64,000 nucleotides of DNA from Paenisporosarcina sp. OV554 (GTDB taxonomy: Bacteria; Bacillota; Bacilli; Bacillales_A; Planococcaceae): the NCBI RefSeq assembly GCF_003058165.1, contig NZ_QBUC01000008.1:1-64000 (forward strand), in the 5' to 3' direction. Below are positions 35,755-45,988 of this stretch, piece after piece (position 1 is the first letter of the stretch; each line of letters opens with the position of its first letter). The translations under genes and the position numbers were made by a program. Below the pieces are notes generated by a model. The model saw only the letters and a program-made list of their open reading frames with translations. It was not told the origin of the DNA and ran no database searches.

Positions 35755-36396
35755 TTATTTTTTTTGTCCATAGGTTTTAAATTTTTTAGACATAAGTTTC
35801 ATTTCGTCTTCATCAAGGATAATCGGTTCCCCGATTGTTTTCGTTTTCACATAGACTTCACAGCAAAATTCAATTTCCTCTGCAATTGCGAATGCTGTCG
35901 CAAGATTGCTAGAACCCGCGAGTAATCCGTGATTTGCTAATAAAACAGCTTGGCGATCTTGCATAGCTTCAAAAGCATTGGTTGCAAGTTCTTGTGTACC
36001 AAAACTCGCATACTCTGCACATCTTACACTTTCTCCTGCATATGCCACTAAGTACGATACTGCTGGCAATTCCCATCTAAGTGATGCGATGACGGTAGCG
36101 TTAAGCGAATGTGTGTGAACAATCGCGTTTATGTCTGTTCGTTTTTCATAGAAAATCGCATGCATCGGGTATTCGCTAGATGGCTTTTTATCGCCCGCAA
36201 TAACATTCCCCTGGAGGTCGCAAACAACTACATCTTCTGCGGTCATGTCGTTGTATTGAATCCCACTCGGGCTGATAATCATGTGACCAGATTCTCGATC
36301 AAAGATTGAGATGTTTCCACCCGTGCCTTTTGTCAGACCTCTAGTGATGAGCATTTTACAATAATCAACTATTTCTTTTCGTTCTTTCATATACAA
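35755..36396 (-). CDS. Class II aldolase (5-methylthioribulose-1-P / 5-deoxyribulose-1-P aldolase)
   Basis: About 213-residue zinc aldolase of the fuculose-phosphate aldolase family. Zinc ligands are visible in IVHTHSLNAT and LLANHGLLAG; the N-terminus has GLTKGTGGNISI and SSEYPMH. AAGGAGG is placed for the TTG at 36396 or the ATG at 36390. As third gene after mtnK and mtnA it fits the DHAP shunt (known as drdKIA or mtnK-mtnA-ald2), which splits the sugar phosphate into dihydroxyacetone phosphate and an aldehyde. That pathway assignment rests on context. Confidence 0.85.
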   Translation of the reverse strand: MYMKERKEIVDYCKMLITRGLTKGTGGNISIFDRESGHMIISPSGIQYNDMTAEDVVVCDLQGNVIAGDKKPSSEYPMHAIFYEKRTDINAIVHTHSLNATVIASLRWELPAVSYLVAYAGESVRCAEYASFGTQELATNAFEAMQDRQAVLLANHGLLAGSSNLATAFAIAEEIEFCCEVYVKTKTIGEPIILDEDEMKLMSKKFKTYGQKK

Positions 36397-36439
36397 AGGG
36401 GTGTCCTCCTTGTTTGGTGGCACTTGGTAGATTAAGGTC

Positions 36440-37471
36440 TCACACGAATAGTTTCTTTAGGTTTTCTGTATACGGTGCCTGCACGATGCCTTTTTCAGTA
36501 ATGATCGCTGTGATGTGCGCTGCTGGCGTGACATCAAAGGCCGGGTTGTAGACGTGTACATCAGCAGGAGCTGTGAGTTTGCCAAAGCCTTCGATGACTT
36601 CAGATTTATGTCTTTCTTCTATTGGAATTTCCGCTCCGGTTGGTGTATTCAAATCGATAGTTGGCGTTGGTGCAGCTACGTAAAAAGGAATGCCATAATG
36701 CTTAGCTAGAATGGACACGCTCAAAGTACCGATTTTATTGGCTGTATCTCCGTTTGCTGCAACGCGGTCACAACCGACTATAACTGCTTGGACTTTTCCT
36801 TGTGACATGACCATCGCTGCCATGCTATCAGTAATAACTGTCACGTCGATGCCCGCTCTGCTTAGTTCTAGAGCTGTCAAAGTAGAGCCTTGTAGACGCG
36901 GCCGTGTTTCATCCGCGTAAACTTTGAAATTCCAGCCTTTTTCTTTGGCTAAATACATGGGTGCGGTTGCTGTCCCATACTTCGATGTCGCGAGAGCACC
37001 AGCGTTACAATGCGTTAAGATTCCGATTCCGTCAGAGAGCAATGTTAATAAATTCTCTCCGATGTTGCGGTTGATTTCTTCATCTTCTTTATGGATGGCT
37101 TTAGCTTCTGCTAAAAGCGAGTCTTGATAAGTAGCGTTCGTTGCTGTAACGGCTGTCATGCGGTCGAGTGCCCAAAATAAGTTAACAGCAGTCGGTCTAG
37201 ACGTTGCTAAATACGCTGCAGTTTTTTGCACTACTTCGACCAAAACGGTTTGGTCTAGATCTGCTTTGTAATCACGAACACCTAAGTAAACGCCGTATGC
37301 TGCTGCTACGCCAATAGCCGGTGCACCGCGGACTTTCATGTTCACGATAGCATCCCAGACGCCCTCCGCTGTTGTGAATTCTTCATAAATGATTTCATTT
37401 GGTAATTTGGTTTGATCGAGTAGGACAAGTGCATTGTTTTTCCATTCGATTGGATTGAGTGCTTCGGTCAT
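36440..37471 (-). CDS. mtnA: S-methyl-5-thioribose-1-phosphate isomerase
   Basis: 343-residue isomerase opening methylthioribose-1-phosphate (or 5-deoxyribose-1-phosphate) to the ribulose form. Catalytic Cys in [12 protein letters not shown] and Asp in [21 protein letters not shown]-terminal [14 protein letters not shown]. It overlaps the mtnK stop by 4 bp (ATGA). Confidence 0.95.
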   Translation of the reverse strand: MTEALNPIEWKNNALVLLDQTKLPNEIIYEEFTTAEGVWDAIVNMKVRGAPAIGVAAAYGVYLGVRDYKADLDQTVLVEVVQKTAAYLATSRPTAVNLFWALDRMTAVTATNATYQDSLLAEAKAIHKEDEEINRNIGENLLTLLSDGIGILTHCNAGALATSKYGTATAPMYLAKEKGWNFKVYADETRPRLQGSTLTALELSRAGIDVTVITDSMAAMVMSQGKVQAVIVGCDRVAANGDTANKIGTLSVSILAKHYGIPFYVAAPTPTIDLNTPTGAEIPIEERHKSEVIEGFGKLTAPADVHVYNPAFDVTPAAHITAIITEKGIVQAPYTENLKKLFV

Positions 37472-38682
37472 TGGTTTTCCTCCTGTTGTGCGTTTTGGAG
37501 CGCTGCTATATATTGACCACCTGTTTGGAATTCTGATGGGTTAAGAATCAGTTGTACTGCGACGCGCAGGCAAAGACGTTCTGCTTTTAGACGATTTTCG
37601 ATTGGTTCAATGCTGGTAATGTCTTTTACTTTTGCGAGTCCGACTATGCGACGTGCGAGTTCGAGTCCCGCCATACCTGCTGTGTCTTTGAATATATTTT
37701 GGATGTAGTGTTTTTGGAAGTCAGCGTTTTTAGCAACGACTTCAGTTGTGTGCTCTTCCCATGCAGTACTGAATTTCTTTTCGAATAAGTCCATGATATC
37801 GAACAAAGTGTTCTCGACCCATTCGGTGAATTCTTTTTGTTGGAAAGCTCGTCCTCTTGCCCATGCAAAAATCAAGTTCGCCATGATGTTGCCGATGTCA
37901 TAGCCCATAGGTCCGAAGAATGCAAATTCAGGATCGATGACTTTAGTATCATTTTGGTCAATAAAGATAGAGCCTGTATGTAGGTCGCCATGAACAAGCG
38001 ATTGTGTGTTGTTCATAAAATGAAACTTTAATTTTGCGACTTCTAGATGAAGCTCTTCGTTTGAGTATAGAAGTGTTTGAACAAATTGTTCGTTACCAGG
38101 TGTTACTTCGTTGCGGTTAAAGTTGTTATGGAAAGGCTCTGTGAATACGAGATTTTCCGAGATTTCGCAAAGCTCTGGGTTTATGAATGTACGTACTAAT
38201 TCTTTCTTTTCTTTATGGTTTAGGACGACGTCGGATGTGCACAGTAAAGTATTCACCAGGAAGTCGGTGATATGTTCGGCGAAACGTGGAAACGTTTCAA
38301 AGTTTATTAATGCTGTTCGCATAATGGTTAACTTCGATAAGTCTTCCATGATACAGCAGCTCATGATTTCATCAAGTAAATATATTTCAGGAACGAGTCC
38401 TGGTGCTAATTTGTGTTGTAATTTTAATGCTTCGGTTTCGATTTTGTTACGACTTGTTGATAGAACGAACTCGTCCGAAATCCGCGCAGTAGTTCCTGCT
38501 TGTTTGACGATGATTGATTCGTTTGATTCTGTGTTGGCGACTCGGTAGACATAGTTTAAGTTGCCGTCGCCAATTTCTGTACAGGTAATATGTTGTGCCT
38601 CTTTATAGGAGTCTATTTTTGCTTTCACATAGTAGATGACGTCGTCAGAATTCATGAGAAAGTATTGTTCAAAAGTTTGCAT
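37468..38682 (-). CDS. mtnK: S-methyl-5-thioribose kinase
   Basis: 404-residue kinase of the choline/aminoglycoside kinase-like fold. The ATG at 38682 follows AAAGGAG; the frame continues upstream but without a start signal. Motifs: [11 protein letters not shown] (nucleotide loop), IVKQAG, the catalytic loop [11 protein letters not shown] and the metal-binding [15 protein letters not shown]. First gene of the mtnK-mtnA-aldolase operon, which recycles by-products of SAM use. No SAM riboswitch is seen in front of it. Confidence 0.94.
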   Translation of the reverse strand: MQTFEQYFLMNSDDVIYYVKAKIDSYKEAQHITCTEIGDGNLNYVYRVANTESNESIIVKQAGTTARISDEFVLSTSRNKIETEALKLQHKLAPGLVPEIYLLDEIMSCCIMEDLSKLTIMRTALINFETFPRFAEHITDFLVNTLLCTSDVVLNHKEKKELVRTFINPELCEISENLVFTEPFHNNFNRNEVTPGNEQFVQTLLYSNEELHLEVAKLKFHFMNNTQSLVHGDLHTGSIFIDQNDTKVIDPEFAFFGPMGYDIGNIMANLIFAWARGRAFQQKEFTEWVENTLFDIMDLFEKKFSTAWEEHTTEVVAKNADFQKHYIQNIFKDTAGMAGLELARRIVGLAKVKDITSIEPIENRLKAERLCLRVAVQLILNPSEFQTGGQYIAALQNAQQEENQ

Positions 38683-39009
38683 GGCGTGGTGCTCCTTTGA
38701 AAATAGGTTTTTTTCTATCATATCAGAATGAAAAGTCTGAGGGTAGTTCTGTAGAGTGGGAGGACGTTGCTTCCTCTGCACCATAAAGATTTTCAGGTGC
38801 TTCAGGCGCTTCTTGCAGAATATACCGAGATTTAAACCTGAATGTTCACTAGCGCAAAAAGGTTTTTCGTAATGGTGCAACATGGTGCTTTCCAAAGCTC
38901 CCCGGAAACCTGAGTGATAAAGTCATTTTACTTGTAAAAGGTTCTCTTTGTGCAAATACAAAAAGGCTTCTAGTAACGGAAGCCTTTTTGCATCTGTTAA
39001 TACTTTGAC
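38683..39009. other. Intergenic region with a diverged dispersed-repeat copy
   Basis: On the minus strand the part at 38870-38920 shares TCACTCAGGTTTCCGGGGAG with the element at 35396-35650. AGAGGAAGCAACGTCC near 38765-38780 recalls the 60715 copy. A hairpin-like AAAAGGCTTC..GAAGCCTTTTT at 38967-38994 terminates the SLH/phosphoesterase gene region. Confidence 0.5.
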
Positions 39010-39529
39010 TTACTTAATAGAATCAAATTTTTCTAGCATTCGATAGAGGACTACTGCTGTTTCTGCTCGGGTTGTTGGTTGCTTGGGATCAAACTTCCCA
39101 TTTGATCGACCATACATCAAACCAAGTTCATTGGCATTCATGATTGACTGTTTGGCATAGTCATTTATTTTTGATTCGTCTTTGTATTTCTTGTTATTCG
39201 GCAAGCCGTTCAGTATATCGGGATTTGATAGTGCTACTGAACGCATCATCATTGCGGCCATTTGTTCTCGTGTAATGTTAGCATCTGCATCAAAAGAGCC
39301 GCCATTTTTACCGAATACGATGGCCGCTCGATGGGCCGCTTCTATTTGTTGTGCAGCCCATTTTTTAGTGGCTGGAACGTCTTTGAATGTTCCTTTGTAT
39401 TCTTCTACTGACAGTTGAAGCGCTCTAACCAGAAGGACAGTAAATTCTGCTCGAGTCAATCGTTGTTCGGGTGTAAAATGTATCTATTGTTTTACCTGCC
39501 GATATAAAACGTGAAGCTAGAGAGTCGAT
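39010..39529 (-). pseudogene. Detached SLH-domain tail of the phosphoesterase gene
   Basis: Encodes the rest of SLH domain 1 and two further SLH domains (FKDVPATKKWAAQQIEAA.. and YKDESKINDYAKQSIMNA..). Two lesions separate it from the upstream gene: an in-frame TAA (39530-39532) shortly after NHWAKN, and a one-base expansion in the AAAA run at 39475-39478 that shifts the frame. An internal Met start (39459) is not credible because it lies inside SLH1. Confidence 0.88.
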
Positions 39530-42500
39530 TTAGTTTTTTGCCCAGTGATTCGTTGTATCTTTAAATACAGCATTTGCTGTCATTACTGTGAACTTGGAAA
39601 GGTGTTTCGTTGGAACGGACCAGTAGCCATTTTCCAACTTCCCTCCAGCGTAAGACCAGGCTGCAGCATTTTGGTCATAATAAACGGCGGTTGTTTTGTT
39701 AGGATTGACCGTCCCATTTACTTTGAGTTTTAGGTTGATTGATTCGACCGATGTGTTGATTTCATTGGTACCTGCGAATAATGAAATATCCACTATATCA
39801 CTGTATCGTTTCCCAGCTGGAAGTCCCTCTTGTTCACCTTGGACGTCCACTTCCAATGAAATGAAGTCTTGATTTTGTTTTTGTAATTCCTTCAAAACAG
39901 TGACTGGCACGTTTATTTCATGACCGTTCTTAAGTACAAAACGCAATGCTTTATCTGCAGTTATCGTTAGGTTTAGTAGGTCTTTTTGAATGACCCATTT
40001 GACCTGTTGTTTCGATGTTTGATTAAGCGTCCAATAGTCATTAGTTTTGATTAGTTGATCTTCTGTAACGTTCACTATTTGGTCGTCTGTAACAGGTGGA
40101 ATAGGAGTAGGCGTTGGAGCTGGGTTTTGCCCGCCATTGTCGTTTCCTTGGTCGCCAGTTGAAAAAGTAGAAACTTCCGATCGCATTTCACCACCAAATG
40201 AGTCTTTCACTTGAACATACCAGCTATGTTCTTTTGAGCGTTCAAGATCTTTCCACTTCGTTTCTGCAATGGAACCGTCCTCTATATTTTTCACTTCGCC
40301 AATCAGTTCATTGGTGAATATTTCGACTTTAAACATGTCTGTAGCTACCACTTTTTCTTTCGGTGTCAGATTTGTTTCAATCGTAAATTCGTCTTTCCCT
40401 GGATAGTCTACTGGGTTGTAGTAATTATATTGATCTAAATATGGTGAGTATGTTTGCATATGGATTTTGTTATCTACTGGATTGACTTTCATCAGGCGTA
40501 GGAATCCTTGTCCGCCTTCAGGTCCTCCTTGGTAGTCAGCAAGCATTTGGTACACTTTACGATCGGCTATTCCGTCTGCGTCATCATCGATTTCATCAAC
40601 AAGTGTTTCCGCATCGTGGTAATGGCCTGACAGAACGGCGATGACGTTGGCATTTGGTGTAACGACATCTTTAAATACTTGGTCGCCAATTGGACTGCGA
40701 TTTCCAGAAACTAATAAGTATTCATGGAAAGACAGAATCGCTTTTCTTTCTGGGTGTTCTGCTAGAATTTTATTCATCCATGCTATATCTTCATCATTTA
40801 CGCCCCAGCCCATATACAACATGATAAAGTCATTCCCATTTGAGCTAATTAAATCGTAATGTCCACGGTTGTTTTTATACGATTCCCCGTAGTATTCTTT
40901 ATCGTTAAAGCGTTGCTCTCCAAAATATTTACCGTATTCATTATAATCCCCTGTTTTGTGCCCCACGTCATGATTTCCAGCTAACACACCGTAAGGAATG
41001 GATGCATTGTCAAGTGTACCCATGAAAGTATCAGCCCGCTCCCACTGGATCGGATCATCGGCTTGATCAACTAAATCCCCAGTATGGAAAACGTATTTCA
41101 AATTCAAGTTTTCTTTCGATTCGGCCATCCAGTTCGTCATTTTGTCGAATATTTGAGGATAACTTTCAGAATAATATTGTGTATCTGACATCCAGATAAA
41201 TGAGTAGTCAAATTCAGTCGTCGACGCAATTTCATCTTGTACCATCACTTGCACTTTTCCGTCTTTAACAAACTCTTTTCCAATGACGGATCCATGTAAG
41301 GTAAAGTTCGTATCGTCTTTGGCTATTTTCCATTCTTGCAGTTCCCATATAGAATTTGTATGATTCCATACATACATGGAAACTTTTCGGCCGATGAGTG
41401 ACTTCCCTTCCCAGCTCAGTACAATTTCGTCATCTTGATCAATCTCTTTTCCGACGGCTACATCAAATCGGTGATAAGGGAATTTCTCCAGAGAAGTGGT
41501 TTCAACGTATTCACCATCTGCTTTTGCCATTTTGTTTTTAGCAGTAACCACTGATTCACCAGCAGGGATAAGCTCTTTTGGTGGTTCCCGGTCTGCACTG
41601 TTTTCAAATATGGTCATTGCCTCTCCGTCAGCTTCAAACTTATGTCCTTCATAGAAGGACACATCTAAGCTGTCTTTTGTCGGATCGCTTACTTTTACTT
41701 GTAATTTCGCATTGTTTGGATTTACATTCCCCGTTCCATCTATTGGTGAAATAACTTCTGGTGTGTAAGGTTTTTCTTCTACTATAGTAAAGTTAATGTT
41801 TTTTTGAACTTCATTTAGGGCAACATCTCTCGCTGTAAATGAAACCGTGTGGTCACCTGGAGTCAGTTTTGCAGAAGACGTTTCAAAAGGCAATGTGATT
41901 TCTTCGCCATCGAGCATAGCAGTTAAACTTTCTACAGAAGAATACTTGTCCGCTACTTCTGCTTGTATCGTAAAGTCACCTTTGTATTCTTTTCCTTCTT
42001 CAATCGAAGGGGTAATGATTGGAGCACTGTTATCAACAACGACCGCCGCTTGTATATCATCTACATTTTTTGCTTCAATTGTATGAGACCCTTCATTGAC
42101 AGTTGTTGTATTCCAAGTGAAGGCTTTTGCTGTAAATTTATCATCAGGTAGTTGGAAACTAAAATCGAATACAGGCTTTGCACTCGCTCCGTCTCCGACA
42201 GATAGTTCTTTTTCAATATCTTTGAAGAGTGGATCGTAAAGTGTGGTGCCATCCTCTAATACGAGTCGTACATTTTTCACATAGAAGTCATCTCTATTTT
42301 CTTCAGAATTTGTGTCGAACGGTGATACTTTTGTTCCTGCACGTATAGAAATTTTTGTATCAAGTCCTTGTGAAAATTGATTTGGATCAATCGGTATGGT
42401 CAAAGTCGTATATGTGTTAATCGTATCGTCGAATATGTGTAGTGTTTCATCCCCGATTGTAACTCCATTTTTAAAGTATAAATTAACATTTTTTACATCA

Positions 42501-44515
42501 AAAGCGAAGTAGGCTTGTGCTGGAATCGCAGGCTTTGTATCGCTAGTCACGTCCTGTTGATCGATATATAGTTGGCTATCTTTACCGTACGATTTTAGTA
42601 GAACCGTTTTACTTAAAACTGATCCATCTTCTACATTTAAACCAACTTTATCTACATCATCTTTTAATATTTTGATGTTTTTAGTTTCCGATGTCACTTC
42701 ATTAATTCCATCAGATGTTTGAACGTAATAACTTAAGTTTGTCTTGCCAAGTAAGTCAGGAGAAAAGATGGTATGTGAATATACAGTAGAATCATAGACT
42801 TTTGTTAAATCGACCATTCGGAACTCTTCAGTATCATTCGTTTTATAAAAAAGACGAACCGTTTTAACGATTTTTTCATCCGTCACGTCAAATGAGAGGT
42901 CTAGGTTTTGACGTCCTGAAATGGCTGCATTCTCTGTTAAATCAAGAAGCGCAGGTCCTGTAGTATCTGGCATAGTTGCGACTTTGACTTTTGGAGTCTG
43001 TATGGTTGCTATGCTCCCTGGTGTCGCATTTTCTTTTGCACTGCTATATTTTTTCATGACTGTTGATCTTCCATCTGTGGGGAATGTGTAAAGAATACCT
43101 TTGTCCGCAATCGTGTCGTCTACTTGCGCTTGGTCGTAATAGTAAGCAGATGAAATATCGACACCTGTATTAGTTGCTATCGCTAATCCTCGATGGCTTG
43201 CATTTGCCATACCACCGGATTGAATTTGAACGATATCAACATTTTCGCGTAAATCTACATTGTACATTTGGTTGAAATCAGCTACTGTTTTTTCTTGATT
43301 GCTCGCATTTTTGATCCAGTAAACGATGGTTTTGCCACTTGGCAAGATGATGTCATCTTTGTCAGCTTTCCAAATTAAATCTGCCTCAGGACCTTCCGCA
43401 GGATACCGATAGCGAATCTTATAATCCTTCAAATTTATATCATCTGCTGAATTGTTATACACTTCAATAAATTCATAGCCGTCTAATGGACCGACATTCG
43501 TCGAGTCTGGAACAAGTTCTGTTACAAGAAGAGCAGGTACGTTTTGTGGATCATAATCCAGCGCTTCAATCATCACTTCGTAGACTTCAGTCGTCGCAGT
43601 ATTTTGTCCATCAAAGGCTTCAATTCGATACGTTATTTTGTTCGTCATTAATTCTGCTTGGTCAATTTGAATTTCAAACGTATTTTCTTCAGTAGAAGCT
43701 ACCATGTTTTTTTGAAGCCAACTACCATTTTCCGAGAGTTTATAAAAAAGTGTCACGTTTTCTAGTTTCGTTTCATCAGTGACTTGTGATTTAATATGTA
43801 GGTTTTCACCTGCAGCGACTTTTTCAATGGGTGAATGTGTTATTAATGGTGCTTGCGTATCTTCAACAGTTGGATCAGCAGGTACTTGTCCCGTTATTAA
43901 TGCCCCAGGTGTAGGTGTTTCTGACGATGTCAGGATCTCCATCGTTTTTCCGTCTTCACCAGCTTTATATTGAATCCCTTTATTGACACCAACATCTTCT
44001 TTTATATAAGTAGCTGACGAGAAGATATTGTTTGAAGTATCTGCAAGAGATAAAGTTCGTTCTGCAGTGTTGGCCATCCCGTCTGCCTCAACATATGTAA
44101 CCTGATTTTCTGTTATCGTTGTGTTAAATTCTTTATTAAAATCAGCAAGTGTCAGATTCGTATTTTCTTTATTTTTCACCCACACGATTAGTGTTTCACC
44201 AGGAGCAATTGTTTTATCTTCGTTAAATGCCCAGTCTACTTTTTTGCCATCTGGATATCCGTATATTAACTTATAGTTTTTTAATTGAATCGGTAGTGTG
44301 CTGTTGTTATAAAGCTCGATAAACTCAAAAGCATCCGTTGATGAATTGACTACATTACTACTGTTTGGTAAAAGTTCAGTAATCAGAATAGGAGAATTCG
44401 TTGCAGCCAATACATGTGCAGACTTGTTAGTAATGTAGTCAGTTGGTGAAGTGAATAGGGTTGATAATGCTAAACTACTGGTTAAAACTATTGAAGCCAC
44501 AACTTTCTTTTTCAT
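39530..44515 (-). CDS. Giant secreted lamin-tail/metallophosphoesterase protein (SLH anchor lost)
   Basis: 1661 residues as it stands. A signal peptide is followed by two lamin-tail (LTD) domains (about 42-170 and 325-470; ELLPNSSNV.., FIELYNNS, FIEVYNNS), several Ig-like/Fn3-like segments (VTDETKLENVTLFYK; VTDEKIVKTVRLFYK), and a calcineurin-type phosphoesterase at about 1103-1305. Its motifs are WMSDTQYY, HTGDLVDQ, AGNHDVGH, SFHEYLL and SGHYHDAE, all metal ligands present. The chain stops inside the first SLH repeat (FKDTTNHWAKN), so cell-wall anchoring by SLH is lost unless the stop is an error. AAAGGAGG precedes the ATG. Probably an extracellular nucleotidase or phosphatase. Confidence 0.87.
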   Translation of the reverse strand: MKKKVVASIVLTSSLALSTLFTSPTDYITNKSAHVLAATNSPILITELLPNSSNVVNSSTDAFEFIELYNNSTLPIQLKNYKLIYGYPDGKKVDWAFNEDKTIAPGETLIVWVKNKENTNLTLADFNKEFNTTITENQVTYVEADGMANTAERTLSLADTSNNIFSSATYIKEDVGVNKGIQYKAGEDGKTMEILTSSETPTPGALITGQVPADPTVEDTQAPLITHSPIEKVAAGENLHIKSQVTDETKLENVTLFYKLSENGSWLQKNMVASTEENTFEIQIDQAELMTNKITYRIEAFDGQNTATTEVYEVMIEALDYDPQNVPALLVTELVPDSTNVGPLDGYEFIEVYNNSADDINLKDYKIRYRYPAEGPEADLIWKADKDDIILPSGKTIVYWIKNASNQEKTVADFNQMYNVDLRENVDIVQIQSGGMANASHRGLAIATNTGVDISSAYYYDQAQVDDTIADKGILYTFPTDGRSTVMKKYSSAKENATPGSIATIQTPKVKVATMPDTTGPALLDLTENAAISGRQNLDLSFDVTDEKIVKTVRLFYKTNDTEEFRMVDLTKVYDSTVYSHTIFSPDLLGKTNLSYYVQTSDGINEVTSETKNIKILKDDVDKVGLNVEDGSVLSKTVLLKSYGKDSQLYIDQQDVTSDTKPAIPAQAYFAFDVKNVNLYFKNGVTIGDETLHIFDDTINTYTTLTIPIDPNQFSQGLDTKISIRAGTKVSPFDTNSEENRDDFYVKNVRLVLEDGTTLYDPLFKDIEKELSVGDGASAKPVFDFSFQLPDDKFTAKAFTWNTTTVNEGSHTIEAKNVDDIQAAVVVDNSAPIITPSIEEGKEYKGDFTIQAEVADKYSSVESLTAMLDGEEITLPFETSSAKLTPGDHTVSFTARDVALNEVQKNINFTIVEEKPYTPEVISPIDGTGNVNPNNAKLQVKVSDPTKDSLDVSFYEGHKFEADGEAMTIFENSADREPPKELIPAGESVVTAKNKMAKADGEYVETTSLEKFPYHRFDVAVGKEIDQDDEIVLSWEGKSLIGRKVSMYVWNHTNSIWELQEWKIAKDDTNFTLHGSVIGKEFVKDGKVQVMVQDEIASTTEFDYSFIWMSDTQYYSESYPQIFDKMTNWMAESKENLNLKYVFHTGDLVDQADDPIQWERADTFMGTLDNASIPYGVLAGNHDVGHKTGDYNEYGKYFGEQRFNDKEYYGESYKNNRGHYDLISSNGNDFIMLYMGWGVNDEDIAWMNKILAEHPERKAILSFHEYLLVSGNRSPIGDQVFKDVVTPNANVIAVLSGHYHDAETLVDEIDDDADGIADRKVYQMLADYQGGPEGGQGFLRLMKVNPVDNKIHMQTYSPYLDQYNYYNPVDYPGKDEFTIETNLTPKEKVVATDMFKVEIFTNELIGEVKNIEDGSIAETKWKDLERSKEHSWYVQVKDSFGGEMRSEVSTFSTGDQGNDNGGQNPAPTPTPIPPVTDDQIVNVTEDQLIKTNDYWTLNQTSKQQVKWVIQKDLLNLTITADKALRFVLKNGHEINVPVTVLKELQKQNQDFISLEVDVQGEQEGLPAGKRYSDIVDISLFAGTNEINTSVESINLKLKVNGTVNPNKTTAVYYDQNAAAWSYAGGKLENGYWSVPTKHLSKFTVMTANAVFKDTTNHWAKN

Positions 44516-44640
44516 TTAATAAACTTCCTCCTTTGTTAATTTATTCCTTACTTAGTTTACGAATGAAATGTAAGTACACTATTAAATAATTGTGAAATTT
44601 ATGTAAATATTCTTAAGCTCGTGGAATCACAGTCAAACAA

Positions 44641-44673
44641 AAAAAGCTTCTTTCCTTGGGAAAGAAGCTTTTT
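44641..44673. terminator. Terminator of the yknX-like gene
   Basis: AAAAAGCTTCTTTC / GAAAGAAGCTTTTT, strong stem with A/T tracts on both sides. Confidence 0.93.
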
Positions 44674-44683
44674 AATCTGTTTA

Positions 44684-45988
44684 TTAAAATACAAGGAATT
44701 TAAGATAGGTTCTCCAACCATTTGCTTTTATAGATTTCCAAGATGGAGAATCGACAGGCATTGGCATGAAAATGGCTGGTGCGTAGCGATAATCGCTAAT
44801 TCTCGGTTCGTGCACCACAATTGAACCAGCTTGCAATCCTTTACTAATTACTGAACGTGTTTTCCAGTCAAATGCGATGGTTACGGGTAGTTTCGCTGCA
44901 AAGCCATTTTGACTCATGACGTATGCGACAGCTGATTCATCTAATCGATCATAGAGCCAATCCGTATTTACAGAAGCCGCTTTTTTGGCCTCATTAACGA
45001 TGATCATGGCATTCGTGTTGTTACCAAATGGCAAGTTTTCTATCGGTTCATTAGCTTGTATGCGAACTTCATAGTATTCAAGTGGATTCGCATGTTCTTT
45101 TGTATCAAGTGATTTATAGGTTGTGAGATATTCAGAATCTCGTGCAGGAACTTGCGATATTTCCGTAACAGTTCCTTCGAAGGAACGATCGATTCCATCG
45201 GCTTGCAAGCGAACACGATCTTTTACTTGAACGTCTTGCCATTGTTCATCAATAGCATAGGTGATGATGATTTTTTCTGTGCTATAAATTTCTACTGCCA
45301 ATCGGTCATTTTCATCACGTATTCTTGATACAACCCCGTCTACAGGGCTAATGACTGCAGCCGCTCCTTCTTGGGCAAGTTGTGCTTTAACTACTACCAA
45401 TTGTTTATTCACGTCAGAAATTTTTTGTTGTACTTGTGCAATAGCTTGAGCAAAAGCACCATCTTGTGAAACTTCAACGTCCGCACCGACATCTACATTA
45501 ATGTCAACGTTAACGGTTTGTTCTTCTGTAGTTTCAGCCACATTATCTGAAGTGTTGCCGTTTGAGCTAGTCGAGTTAGCGTCATCTGCTTTCTTTCGAT
45601 CAGATTCTAATGAGCGAACCGTTAAATTTAGCTCAGTCAATTGATCTTTGAGGGCTTCCTGCTCTGACCTCCATAGAAGTTCTTGCTCGTCAGCAGTTGA
45701 CGTGTTGAGAGTGGCCACTTCTTGCCCAGCCGTAACAACGTCCCCTTCTTTCACTAACCAGTCTTTTATGGTGTCCTCACTTTTGATATAAATAGTATTC
45801 ATACTTCGTGGTGCAACGAGTGATTCTTTTGGCAATAGTTCTTCAAAAGAATCATTAGCTAGACGTTCATATTTATGTACATACACATCTTTTAAAATGA
45901 TGCTCTTATCACTAAATAACAGTATTGCGTTCGCTCCAATGAACGCTGAAATGGCGATCGATATGCCAATAGTTAACCATTTATTCAT
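44684..45988 (-). CDS. HlyD/YknX-like membrane-fusion adaptor
   Basis: About 434 residues. One N-terminal membrane anchor (WLTIGISIAISAFIGANAILLF), then a lipoyl/barrel-sandwich half (DWLVKEGDVVTAGQEVATLNT), a long coiled-coil hairpin with an Asp/Asn/Thr-rich insert, a second half (AAVISPVDGVVSRIRDE), and a beta-barrel end. Start at ATG 45988 after GAAGGGGGTG; it overlaps the upstream gene by 8 bp. Such adaptors normally work with an ABC transporter, but none is encoded here. Confidence 0.82.
   Translation of the reverse strand: MNKWLTIGISIAISAFIGANAILLFSDKSIILKDVYVHKYERLANDSFEELLPKESLVAPRSMNTIYIKSEDTIKDWLVKEGDVVTAGQEVATLNTSTADEQELLWRSEQEALKDQLTELNLTVRSLESDRKKADDANSTSSNGNTSDNVAETTEEQTVNVDINVDVGADVEVSQDGAFAQAIAQVQQKISDVNKQLVVVKAQLAQEGAAAVISPVDGVVSRIRDENDRLAVEIYSTEKIIITYAIDEQWQDVQVKDRVRLQADGIDRSFEGTVTEISQVPARDSEYLTTYKSLDTKEHANPLEYYEVRIQANEPIENLPFGNNTNAMIIVNEAKKAASVNTDWLYDRLDESAVAYVMSQNGFAAKLPVTIAFDWKTRSVISKGLQAGSIVVHEPRISDYRYAPAIFMPMPVDSPSWKSIKANGWRTYLKFLVF

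Noticed and set aside
38683-38930. SAM riboswitch before mtnK
   Set aside because: None of the S-box core motifs seen at 4267-4382 is present; the sequence instead matches the dispersed repeat at 35396-35650.
39010-39459. Independent SLH protein starting at the internal Met
   Set aside because: The start lies inside SLH domain 1, has no signal peptide, and the preceding sequence continues the upstream gene in a shifted frame.
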